A stretch of DNA of 17,589 nucleotides, from assembly GCA_033810155.1 (NCBI GenBank), contig JAPXKJ010000023.1, positions 1 through 17,589 of the forward strand, given 5' to 3'. Positions 1 through 6,700 of the stretch are shown here, one piece after another. The notes beneath the pieces are model-generated. The model was not told the origin of the DNA. It searched no databases and saw only the letters and a program-made list of their open reading frames with translations. The translations under genes and the position numbers were made by a program. The stretch's first letter is position 1. Each line of letters starts with the position of its first letter. The DNA comes from UBA3907 sp033810155 (GTDB lineage: Bacteria; Bacillota; Sulfobacillia; Fermentithermobacillales; Fermentithermobacillaceae).

Positions 1-583
1 GCGCATCAAATGAAGGGAGTCCCGTTCCCTTTATCTCTATGAGACCGTAGAGCGCTCCTTCTTTTATCTCGATTCCTGATACAGTGTTCCATGGATACTT
101 GACGCACTTTTTGCCGGTTATAGATCCAGTAGCCATGCCCGATTTCAAGATATAAATGTGCTTTGATGAGCATGCCAGTCCTTCGCCAGTGTTACCTACC
201 AAGGCTATCTCAATGTCTTCATTAGGCTCAATGTTACTCTGTAGGAGATCAGCTAGTGATCCCAGTGTCTTGAGCGCAGTCTTTCCGTCGGTACCTGCGG
301 CAGTTGGAGCAGCTGGTTTCGGCCTGGATCCCATAACAGAGGACATTATGTAGTCATACTTTTTCATTATTCCTTGCTTCTCAATGCACGCGGTACACAA
401 GTAATCCCCGTCAATTGTTTTAAAATGCTCATCTGACGAGAATGGTTCCTTGCCGCACAGATGACATTTGACCTTGCCTTTTTTAACGATGCACTTCTTG
501 CAGTACCAAACGCCGTCAACTAAAACCAGGTCGACCCGACCCATACCTAGGTTTGAGGCTCCGCATATTGAACAGTTTGCCAA
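1..583 (-). CDS. Zinc-ribbon protein with C-terminal PH-like domain (partial, 3' end off the left edge)
   Basis: An open frame of 194 codons runs from a TTG at 583 to the window edge without a stop. The N-terminal 70 residues hold four CxxC pairs (C4/C7, C28/C31, C40/C43, C63/C66), enough for two tandem zinc ribbons, similar in style to DUF4428-type modules. A polar linker follows (about residues 75-120). The rest, with Gly-rich turns and alternating hydrophobics, resembles bacterial PH-like domains. The TTG is chosen because a GGGAGGGAG SD lies 5 bases upstream at 589-597 and residue 4 begins the first CxxC. The gene is third in a minus-strand series, 61 bases after the amidohydrolase stop, and its SD sits inside a strong hairpin. 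No enzymatic motif is visible. The role is unknown: protein or lipid binding is only inferred from the PH-like fold, which is itself a tentative call. Confidence 0.75.
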   Translation of the reverse strand, partial: MANCSICGASNLGMGRVDLVLVDGVWYCKKCIVKKGKVKCHLCGKEPFSSDEHFKTIDGDYLCTACIEKQGIMKKYDYIMSSVMGSRPKPAAPTAAGTDGKTALKTLGSLADLLQSNIEPNEDIEIALVGNTGEGLACSSKHIYILKSGMATGSITGKKCVKYPWNTVSGIEIKEGALYGLIEIKGTGLPSFDA

Positions 584-586
584 TCT

Positions 587-631
587 AACTCCCTCCCTAA
601 GTTACATATCGCAATTAGGGAGGGGGTAGTT
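587..631 (-). promoter_or_regulatory. Hairpin sequestering the SD of the zinc-ribbon gene
   Basis: Bases 591-600 and 615-624 are perfectly complementary (10 bp), extended by 587-590 with 628-631 (4 bp) across a 3-base bulge at 625-627. The loop is 14 bases (601-614). In the minus-strand transcript the 3' arm is exactly the GGGAGGGAG SD used by the TTG start at 583. The hairpin starts 14 bases after the stop of the upstream amidohydrolase gene. No U-tract follows, so a terminator is unlikely. A translational switch, RNA thermometer or coupling device fits better. Confidence 0.6.
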
Positions 632-644
632 TAGTATGCCTATA

Positions 645-1859
645 CTATTTCCCTTCGCGTTTTTCCTTAAGGTATGTTTTGGCGTCTTCAAGAAGTTCCG
701 GCTTGTATATGAGTTCCATTGCCGATAGGGCCATAACCTTGGCGGCCATCTGGGTTGCGTCAATTGCTCTTGGAGTTATAGTGTCATCAGCCATCTCTTT
801 GGAATGCCCGCGCGCATCAGTCATACCGAACGAGATCTGTATACAAGGGGTGTGCCACGTTACGCTACCAACGTCCGTGACCCCTCCTCCGCCTTCGACG
901 TCTGGGTGCGGCAATTGCTGACCCAAGTATTCAAAGTTCATTTTGGCTATCGATGTTAGCACCGGATGCTCTAGCGTTTCTCGGAAAAGAGGTTCGTAGT
1001 GTCTAAACTCAACTGTAGCACCTACGGTTTGGGCCGCACCTTGAGCACACTTCTTCACCTTTGGGAGGACTACATCTTCAAGGTAGCGGGAATCTTTTGA
1101 GCGTACGGTAAACCGGACCGTTGCTCTTTCCGGAACTATGTTAGGCGCATCTCCGCCGTGGGTGATGATACCGGCCAGTCTTACGTCATCTCTAAGTTGA
1201 TTCTTCATCATTCTGATGCTTGTGTAAGCAGAAACACATGCGTCTAGGGCATTTATTCCTGCTTGCGGATTCCCACCTGCGTGGGCGGATCGTCCATGGA
1301 ATGTGATTTCAATGGGATGAGAAGCCCATGATGAACCTCCAAGCGAATTAATCTGACCTGGATGGGCTATGAAGGCAGCATCTATATCCGAAAAAACTCC
1401 TGCTTCTGCCATCACTACTTTTCCGCCGATGGTTTCTTCAGCGGGAGTTCCCAATACTATCCAGCTGACATCCGTGTCGCTAGGGTCTAGACATTGCTTA
1501 ATACCTATTGCGGCAGCTATGGCGCTTGCTGCAATGAGGTTATGCCCACACCCGTGACCGATTCCTGGCAGAGCATCATACTCGGCCAGGAATGCAATTT
1601 TTGGCCTCTTATCACCTGATTTGGCCTTAAATGATGTAGGCAATCCCGCTATTTCCCTTTCTATCTCAAAACCATGTTCAGCAAGAAGTTTTGTCAATTT
1701 TTCTGCTGCGTAAAACTCCTGAAGTCCTAATTCTGGGTTTTTGTATAACGATTCAGCGATATCTTCGACCACTGGTTTCAAGGCATCAATGGCTGATACA
1801 ATCTCTGCCTTTTTCTCCGCATAGTCGGTATTCACTTTTGGCCCAATGTTATTGCCCAA
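645..1859 (-). CDS. M20D-family amidohydrolase / metallopeptidase (PM20D2- or AbgB-like)
   Basis: Predicted cytoplasmic two-metal hydrolase of peptidase family M20D, the amidohydrolase group that cleaves N-acyl amino acids, aminobenzoyl-glutamate or unusual dipeptides. Counting from the ATG at 1874, the metal-site motif GHGCGHN is at residues 107-112 (C109, H111), followed by the E146-E147 pair, H171, and the dimerisation-domain motif GRSAHAGG with H198. The late GHSKEM motif supplies the last metal ligand. The closest remembered relative is the ACY1L2/PM20D2 group, which shares the ALPGIGHxCGHNLIA signature. The length (about 404-409 residues) is normal. Two starts are possible: ATG 1874 has no well-spaced SD, whereas TTG 1859 has GAGGG eight bases upstream, so TTG is preferred; ATG 1874 overlaps that SD. 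The gene lies 57 bases after DUF1614 and 61 before the zinc-ribbon gene, in one apparent transcription unit. Substrate cannot be assigned. Confidence 0.85.
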   Translation of the reverse strand: MGNNIGPKVNTDYAEKKAEIVSAIDALKPVVEDIAESLYKNPELGLQEFYAAEKLTKLLAEHGFEIEREIAGLPTSFKAKSGDKRPKIAFLAEYDALPGIGHGCGHNLIAASAIAAAIGIKQCLDPSDTDVSWIVLGTPAEETIGGKVVMAEAGVFSDIDAAFIAHPGQINSLGGSSWASHPIEITFHGRSAHAGGNPQAGINALDACVSAYTSIRMMKNQLRDDVRLAGIITHGGDAPNIVPERATVRFTVRSKDSRYLEDVVLPKVKKCAQGAAQTVGATVEFRHYEPLFRETLEHPVLTSIAKMNFEYLGQQLPHPDVEGGGGVTDVGSVTWHTPCIQISFGMTDARGHSKEMADDTITPRAIDATQMAAKVMALSAMELIYKPELLEDAKTYLKEKREGK

Positions 1860-1916
1860 TTTGTTTTCCCTCATTTCCTGTTTGATATTTGATCGCCGAA
1901 TGTTTGGAAACGTTCC

Positions 1917-2645
1917 TTACACCGCAGCCAGAAAAGCCGCTACCAACCCGGCAAGAAAAACACCGTCATACACACCGGCGCCGCCGATAGACAAAACTCC
2001 TGAGCTGGTGTGTTTCATATCCTCAAGATGCATGAGGTCAGCTCCTACTAGAGTACCAATAGACCCTGCCACGTAGGCTGCTGCGCCTGGATTGCTTTTT
2101 GCAAACAGCATAGAGACTACGGCTGCTGCAAGGGGAGGCACCATTGCTGGCAGTACAATGCCTTTTCCCGGTATGGGCCTTGCTATGAAGTAGCAGATCG
2201 CTGCCACGATAACAGTGCATAGTAGCGTTTGCAGAAAGGGAGCTCGAAAAAACAACAAATATGTGCTGAAGATGAGAGGTATCAACGCTCCTCCAAGATT
2301 GATGGCCAATACTTGCTCGGATACCACAGGAGGATAGTAGAAAAACATTGGGAAAATACTATGTGCATTGTGATGCACGACCCTCTCGCGTTTTATGGGG
2401 ATGTTGATGACGCTTCCTATTAGCGACAAAGCAAACAGAAAAAACGCTCCTTGTGGCGAGAGCCCTAGGCTCTCGAAAGATAAGGTAGCAACGTTAAGGT
2501 AAAGTAAGAAAAACAACGCGGGAATCCCCAAGATCAGCATAAAGAGAATGTAGAGAGTTAGCACTGATGTAAACCGCCTTTCCAAAGAAGTCTGGGTTAG
2601 AATACAAAGATGTTCCCCAAAAACTTTGGAACATACCAATCTCAT
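1917..2645 (-). CDS. DUF1614 family integral membrane protein
   Basis: Predicted polytopic membrane protein with about six or seven hydrophobic segments. It carries the DUF1614 hallmarks: an N-I-P-I motif after the second span, a PALVPPL-like segment (here PAMVPPLAAA), and a C-terminal Y-V-A-G-S-I-G-T-L-V-G-A-D-L stretch followed by a Gly-rich loop and final helix. Family function is unknown. The first 30 residues are not hydrophobic and the start is uncertain. The frame is open from a TTG at 2660, but neither that TTG nor ATG 2645 has its own well-spaced SD. ATG 2645 overlaps by ATGA the stop of a seven-codon, SD-preceded mini-ORF (2642-2665), so it is chosen here. It is the first gene of the minus-strand unit and is divergent from the AlaX gene. 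Confidence 0.75.
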   Translation of the reverse strand: MRLVCSKVFGEHLCILTQTSLERRFTSVLTLYILFMLILGIPALFFLLYLNVATLSFESLGLSPQGAFFLFALSLIGSVINIPIKRERVVHHNAHSIFPMFFYYPPVVSEQVLAINLGGALIPLIFSTYLLFFRAPFLQTLLCTVIVAAICYFIARPIPGKGIVLPAMVPPLAAAVVSMLFAKSNPGAAAYVAGSIGTLVGADLMHLEDMKHTSSGVLSIGGAGVYDGVFLAGLVAAFLAAV

Positions 2646-2665
2646 GATCCAAGTATACAATACAT
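2642..2665 (-). CDS. Possible 7-codon leader ORF coupled to the DUF1614 gene
   Basis: ATG at 2665 encodes MYCILGS and stops at TGA 2642-2644. A GGAG lies at 2674-2677, eight bases upstream. The stop overlaps the DUF1614 ATG as ATGA, the classic coupling arrangement, and DUF1614 lacks its own SD. It is too short to judge as a coding sequence, so it may be chance. Confidence 0.3.
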   Translation of the reverse strand: MYCILGS

Positions 2666-2805
2666 GTAAGGTGCTCCATATTTCAAGGAGGTTGGGACAG
2701 CCATACGACGAGTTGCAGATATACCATCTTATATGCTAATTGTATCTAGGACTTTTGGAAAGAAAACAAGAGTGTTTTGCACTTTGAAGAATGAGGGAGA
2801 TTGTT

Positions 2806-4119
2806 GTGTGTACACTTAAGATGTACTGGGAAGATTCTTATGCTACCGAGTTTTCCGGAACAGTAATCGATGTTCGGCAGGAGGCGGGACATCTGTTTGT
2901 GGTTTTAGATAGGACTTTGTTCTACCCAGAAGGAGGCGGGCAACCCTCCGACCAGGGAATTATCGTGCCAGTAGCCTCAATGCTTAGCCTGGAGGCAAAA
3001 GACGCAGAACAACTGTATTCAGTTATTGGGGTGTCCGAAAACAATGGAAAGGTCATTCATGTTTTGGACAGTCAAGCCAAGAGCTGGTTGTCTCTAGGAC
3101 AGACAGTCTACGGCAAAATAGACTATGAACACAGATTTGACCTTATGCAACAACATACAGGACAGCATATTCTTTCTAGGGCCTTTGAAGAAATATGCGG
3201 AGCGAAGACGGTTGGATTTCATTTGGGCACCGAATATGTGTCCGTTGACCTAGATGCTCATTCAATAGCAGATGACGTTTTAATGCGTGTGGAGGACTTA
3301 GCAAACGAAATTGTGTTTAGGAATTTACCTGTGCGTGTTGTAGAGTACGAACAGTCGCAGGTTCCTTCGGATATCCGAAGACGGATTCCGACCGACTCTC
3401 CGAAGATACGTGTCGTATATGTGGATGATTTCGATGCATGTGCATGCGGCGGGACCCATGTAAGAGCCACAGGAGAGGTAGGGATAATTAAGATAAATGA
3501 GATTGACCGAGCACATAGCGGGGTTCGGGTGGTTTTCAGATGCGGCAAAAGGGCTCTTAGAGATCTCAGAGAAAAGGAACAGATCCTCTTTGACACGGCT
3601 CACATATTTTCCGTAGGTTACCGCGACCTCTATGACGCAGCATTGCTTCAGATTGAGCGTTCCAGCGAGTTGACAAAAGCAGTGCAGGCTTTGAGAAAGG
3701 AACTGTTAGCCTATGAAATCGAAAGCCTTGTAGAAGAAGCAGATGCTAAAGCAGATACGAACCTTCTGGACGAAGATCACAGTGTTTTCGTGAAACGAGT
3801 TGAGGGGAAGGATATTGGCGATTTGAAGAGCATGTGTAGAGAAGTATCTGAGGCAACAAACAGTATTGCAGTTTTGTTTTCTTGCGCTCCTCGGTTTTTT
3901 CTGGTAGTTGCCAGCCCGTTTGGAGAGTCAGACTCGAGAGGATGCATTAGAGCTTCTGCCATAGTTGAGAATCTGGGCAAGAAATGGGGCATAAAAGGGG
4001 GCGGAACTCCCCAAGTTGCTCAAATGGGTTCGAAGGAACAAGTCGACAAGAGTGAGGATGAGGTGCGGGAGGTATTGTTGGAGGTATTTGACGAACTAAG
4101 TAAAGATGTTCACACCTAA
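2806..4119 (+). CDS. alaX: Alanyl-tRNA editing protein, AlaX-like with DHHA1-type C-terminus
   Basis: Trans-editing enzyme that hydrolyses mischarged Ser- or Gly-tRNA(Ala), related to the editing and C-Ala parts of alanyl-tRNA synthetase. From the GTG at 2806 (437 residues), the N-terminal strand carries YPEGGGQPSD (about residues 40-49), the first zinc motif HTGQH (H117, H121), and the second zinc motif CGGTH (C214, H218). A coiled-coil linker follows at about 275-320, and the C-terminus ends in a Gly-rich DHHA1-type motif GGGTPQVAQMG. The length fits long AlaX proteins. GTG 2806 is preferred to ATG 2791 because the in-frame ATG overlaps the AGGGAG SD, which is spaced about seven bases from the GTG. 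AlaX is a housekeeping quality-control protein. No obvious functional link to its neighbours is seen. Confidence 0.9.
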   Translation: MCTLKMYWEDSYATEFSGTVIDVRQEAGHLFVVLDRTLFYPEGGGQPSDQGIIVPVASMLSLEAKDAEQLYSVIGVSENNGKVIHVLDSQAKSWLSLGQTVYGKIDYEHRFDLMQQHTGQHILSRAFEEICGAKTVGFHLGTEYVSVDLDAHSIADDVLMRVEDLANEIVFRNLPVRVVEYEQSQVPSDIRRRIPTDSPKIRVVYVDDFDACACGGTHVRATGEVGIIKINEIDRAHSGVRVVFRCGKRALRDLREKEQILFDTAHIFSVGYRDLYDAALLQIERSSELTKAVQALRKELLAYEIESLVEEADAKADTNLLDEDHSVFVKRVEGKDIGDLKSMCREVSEATNSIAVLFSCAPRFFLVVASPFGESDSRGCIRASAIVENLGKKWGIKGGGTPQVAQMGSKEQVDKSEDEVREVLLEVFDELSKDVHT

Positions 4120-4274
4120 TAGACGTGGTACGAATTCCCAGGTGTTGCAGTATATTTACTTCGTGGCTAGAATTAAACGAGATAGAGAAACGTAGGGTGG
4201 TACTAGATGCGATTAGCATCACTAGATACATAGCATAGATCGGCATTGAGAAGAAAGAGAGGAGCGGGTGTCTT
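4120..4274 (+). other. 155-base intergenic leader of the MATE gene
   Basis: No gene is supported here. The stretch holds two ACTAGAT copies (4202-4208 and 4221-4227, 19 bases apart) flanking a small GATGC/GCATC inverted repeat, and an eight-codon ORF (4207-4233, MRLASLDT) preceded by AGGGTGG. These could be an operator or leader for the efflux gene, but none is strong. No convincing -35/-10 pair was found. Confidence 0.3.
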
Positions 4275-5693
4275 GTGAAAGATGACAACAAGGTTCGCCA
4301 GAATGAGCAGGAGTTTAGATCAAAGGCGATTCTTAGTCTGCATGATATGGAATCTCCGGCGAAAGTTCGTAGAGCTATTCTCCTACTTGCATGGCCTGTA
4401 ATCGTAGAACAGATTTTCTCGCTCCTTACTCAGATAGTAGATTCAGCTATGTTGGGAAGGTTGGGCGCCGAAGTAGTAGCTGGGGTCTCGTTGAGTTTTC
4501 AACCGATGATGTTGGCAATGGGGATCTTTGGTGGAATTGCGGTAGGGAATACAGTATTGGTTGCCAGGTCAATCGGAGCGGGAGATAGGGAAACAGCGTC
4601 TAGGGTTGCTTTTCAATCCATGTTATTTGGCGCGATTTTGGCTATACTATTAGTCATACCCGGATGGATATATGCCCCTAAGATCGTGTCTGTTATGGGC
4701 GCTGAAACCGAAGCCCTATCAAGCGGGATAACATATCTGCGATGGATAATACCGGGGGCCCCATTTATGCTTGCATCGTCTATAATATCCGGGTCTTTGA
4801 GAGGTGCGGGAGATACGCACACTCCTATGTACGTAAACGCTGTTGCCAATATACTGAATGTATTTCTCAACTGGATGCTAATTTGGGGGAACCTAGGGGC
4901 ACCAAGGATGGAGGAGGCAGGAGCTGCTCTTGCGACTAGTATATCTCGGTTCGTAGCGTTTCTTGCCATGATCTACGCTGCAAATAGGCCCAAAAGCGTT
5001 GTTCATTTTGAGTGGAGAGGCTTTCGTGAAACATTGAGGCTCGATTTCTCCCTGATAAAGCGAGTGCTTACGATCGGAATACCGGCAGCAGTCGAAAGGA
5101 TCGTTATGTCGGTTGCGTCAATGTTGTATGCTCGAACTGTAGCATCTCTGGGAATGGTTACGTATGCTGCTCATGTAGTTAGCCTTAACGCCGAATCGAT
5201 ATCATACATGCCGGCATTTGGCTTTTCTACTGCTGCCTCTACTATGGTAGGTCAGAATCTTGGAGCCAACCAGCCCCACGCGGCAAAGATCACCGCCGTC
5301 GAATGTGTGAAGATGGGTGCTATTGTCATGGGTACCATGGGATTGATGTTTGCTCTTTTTCCGGTGCCTTTTATGATGATATTCACCGACGATGCGAGGG
5401 TTTTCCCGTATGGTTATATGACCATGCGGTTTCTGGCATACATGCAGATCCCTGAGTCAGTGGGTTTTGTAATGAGTGGTGCCCTAAGGGGTGCCGGTGA
5501 CACCAAGGCTGTGTTGGCTATAACAGTAGCAGGCGCCTGGGGTATCAGAGTGGGTCTTACGCTTTTCCTCATAAACGTCGTGGGGATGGGTTTGGAAGGG
5601 GCTTGGATAGCCATGTCGGTTGACTGGACTATAAGGTCGATTCTTATGGCTCTTCGGTGGAGAAGCGAGAAGTGGCAGCGGCTAAAGGTGTAG
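4275..5693 (+). CDS. MATE family multidrug/cation efflux transporter
   Basis: Predicted inner-membrane drug/Na+ or drug/H+ antiporter of the multidrug and toxic compound extrusion family (NorM/DinF-like). The 472-residue length and about 12 hydrophobic segments in two similar halves are typical. The half-repeat signature SG(S/A)LRGAGDT occurs twice (about residues 175-184 and 398-407). The N-terminal half has the conserved WPVIVEQ and VDSAMLGRLG segments, and the loop after helix 4 has the usual positive and Gly-rich pattern. The GTG start at 4275 follows a GAGGAG SD about ten bases upstream. The 3' end of this gene is duplicated after the N gap (5798-5920), but the copy at 4275-5693 is complete and ends in TAG. 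Substrate is unknown. Confidence 0.92.
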   Translation: MKDDNKVRQNEQEFRSKAILSLHDMESPAKVRRAILLLAWPVIVEQIFSLLTQIVDSAMLGRLGAEVVAGVSLSFQPMMLAMGIFGGIAVGNTVLVARSIGAGDRETASRVAFQSMLFGAILAILLVIPGWIYAPKIVSVMGAETEALSSGITYLRWIIPGAPFMLASSIISGSLRGAGDTHTPMYVNAVANILNVFLNWMLIWGNLGAPRMEEAGAALATSISRFVAFLAMIYAANRPKSVVHFEWRGFRETLRLDFSLIKRVLTIGIPAAVERIVMSVASMLYARTVASLGMVTYAAHVVSLNAESISYMPAFGFSTAASTMVGQNLGANQPHAAKITAVECVKMGAIVMGTMGLMFALFPVPFMMIFTDDARVFPYGYMTMRFLAYMQIPESVGFVMSGALRGAGDTKAVLAITVAGAWGIRVGLTLFLINVVGMGLEGAWIAMSVDWTIRSILMALRWRSEKWQRLKV

Positions 5694-5697
5694 GGGA
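5571..5697 (+). repeat. First copy of an exact 127-base duplication (end of left contig)
   Basis: Bases 5571-5697 (last 41 codons of the MATE gene plus four bases after its stop) recur exactly at 5798-5924, on the other side of the N run. The copy ends exactly where the Ns begin. This is the pattern of two contigs sharing an overlap, not of a biological tandem repeat. Confidence 0.95.
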
Positions 5698-5797
5698 NNN
5701 NNNNNNNNNNNNNNNNNNNNNNNNNNNNNNNNNNNNNNNNNNNNNNNNNNNNNNNNNNNNNNNNNNNNNNNNNNNNNNNNNNNNNNNNNNNNNNNNN
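5698..5797. other. Scaffold gap of exactly 100 Ns
   Basis: One hundred undetermined bases, the conventional placeholder for a gap of unknown size. Since the flanks overlap by 127 bases, the true gap is probably negative and no sequence is missing. Confidence 0.97.
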
Positions 5798-5924
5798 ATA
5801 AACGTCGTGGGGATGGGTTTGGAAGGGGCTTGGATAGCCATGTCGGTTGACTGGACTATAAGGTCGATTCTTATGGCTCTTCGGTGGAGAAGCGAGAAGT
5901 GGCAGCGGCTAAAGGTGTAGGGGA
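5798..5924 (+). repeat. Second copy of the 127-base duplication; 3' MATE fragment, not a gene
   Basis: Identical to 5571-5697. It begins mid-codon-run at the first base after the Ns and contains only the C-terminal part of the MATE frame through its TAG at 5918-5920. Any open frame called across the Ns here is an artefact. Confidence 0.93.
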
Positions 5925-6059
5925 GCAGGATACCATGTATTGTTTGTGATGTCCTGTGGGGTAGATAAATAGGGTAGATGAACGGGTATGATACCTACTA
6001 ACAGTTCTGGCGTATTTCTTTACAAGAAAAGCCGGCTAGATAAATAGGAGGCTTTCCTG
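5925..6059 (+). promoter_or_regulatory. Leader of the ECF sigma operon
   Basis: This is 135 bases of unique sequence between the MATE stop and the sigma gene. It contains a 12-base direct repeat TAGATAAATAGG at 5962-5973 and 6037-6048, an 11-base palindrome GGTATGATACC at 5985-5995 that includes a TATGAT hexamer, and the perfect AGGAGG SD at 6046-6051. No clear -35 for the housekeeping sigma and no recognisable ECF autoregulatory -35 was identified. Confidence 0.4.
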
Positions 6060-6623
6060 CTGAACGACGATAAGAGCATCATTGAAAGGGTTCAAAACGG
6101 TGACCAGGAAGCTTTTGCTGGTCTTTTAGAAAAGTATAACCGTAATATATATAGCCTTGCATATAGACTGACAGGGAATCGTGAAGATGCCATGGATGTC
6201 ACGCAGGAGGTTTTTCTAAGAGTTTTTCGTGGGATCTCGTCATTCGACACAGGCAAGCCATTTTTGCCGTGGGCATATAGGATTACTTACAATTTGTGTG
6301 CTGATAGGGGACGTAAGTTGGGCCGAAGCGTGTCCGAGCAGTCTTTGGACAGCAACGAGTTTGTTAAGGCAACAGTCCCGAGTAGTGAGCCTAACCCAGA
6401 GAAGGTCTATGAAGATAGGGAGCTTAGCACGGTTATTCAAGAAGCTGTAGGGCAACTGAAGGATGGGTATAGAGAACTTGTTGTCCTATTTCATCTTCAA
6501 GGGCTTTCGATCAAAGAGATTTCGGAGATAACGGGACTCAAAGAAACTGTCATCAAGAACAGGTTGTACAGGGGTAGGCAAGCTCTAAAAGAAATACTCA
6601 TAAAAGAAGGTTTTACGTGGTAA
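6060..6623 (+). CDS. ECF-type RNA polymerase sigma-70 factor, apparent CTG start
   Basis: Alternative sigma factor that redirects RNA polymerase to stress promoters. From CTG 6060 the protein is 187 residues, normal for ECF sigmas. Region 2 spans about 18-85, with the DAMDVTQEVFLRVFRG core at 43-58. A variable linker follows at about 95-120, and region 4 lies at about 130-183 with the helix-turn-helix LSIKEISEITGL and an NRLYRGRQALK end. The first ATG, at 6192, would delete region 2.1. An in-frame TAG at 6045-6047 blocks upstream extension, and no ATG, GTG or TTG lies between it and the conserved region. AGGAGG (6046-6051) is eight bases from CTG 6060 and five from an adjacent CTG at 6057. 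The next genes are its anti-sigma and two envelope-stress proteins. Confidence 0.9.
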   Translation: MNDDKSIIERVQNGDQEAFAGLLEKYNRNIYSLAYRLTGNREDAMDVTQEVFLRVFRGISSFDTGKPFLPWAYRITYNLCADRGRKLGRSVSEQSLDSNEFVKATVPSSEPNPEKVYEDRELSTVIQEAVGQLKDGYRELVVLFHLQGLSIKEISEITGLKETVIKNRLYRGRQALKEILIKEGFTW

Positions 6624-6643
6624 CAGAAGATCAAGGTGTACAA

Positions 6644-6700
6644 ATGACGCGTTGTCAGGATGTGCATACTTATCGCGAGAAAGAGCGTAGGGGGGTGTGA
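6644..6700 (+). CDS. Possible 18-codon leader ORF overlapping the anti-sigma start
   Basis: ATG 6644 encodes MTRCQDVHTYREKERRGV and stops at TGA 6698-6700, which overlaps the candidate anti-sigma GTG 6697 as GTGA. AAGGTG lies five bases upstream of its ATG. It could couple sigma and anti-sigma translation, or it may be chance. Confidence 0.3.
   Translation: MTRCQDVHTYREKERRGV

Noticed and set aside
2685..2692. Perfect plus-strand AAGGAGGT in the divergent spacer
   Set aside because: No start codon follows at a usable distance. A 28-codon frame from ATG 2733 is too far away and has no SD of its own.
3947..4291. 114-codon minus-strand frame opposite the AlaX end and MATE leader
   Set aside because: It overlaps a well-supported gene, has no recognisable motif, and looks like a mirror frame.
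5657..5920. Open frames running through the N gap
   Set aside because: They translate undetermined bases and rest on the duplicated MATE end. They are assembly artefacts.
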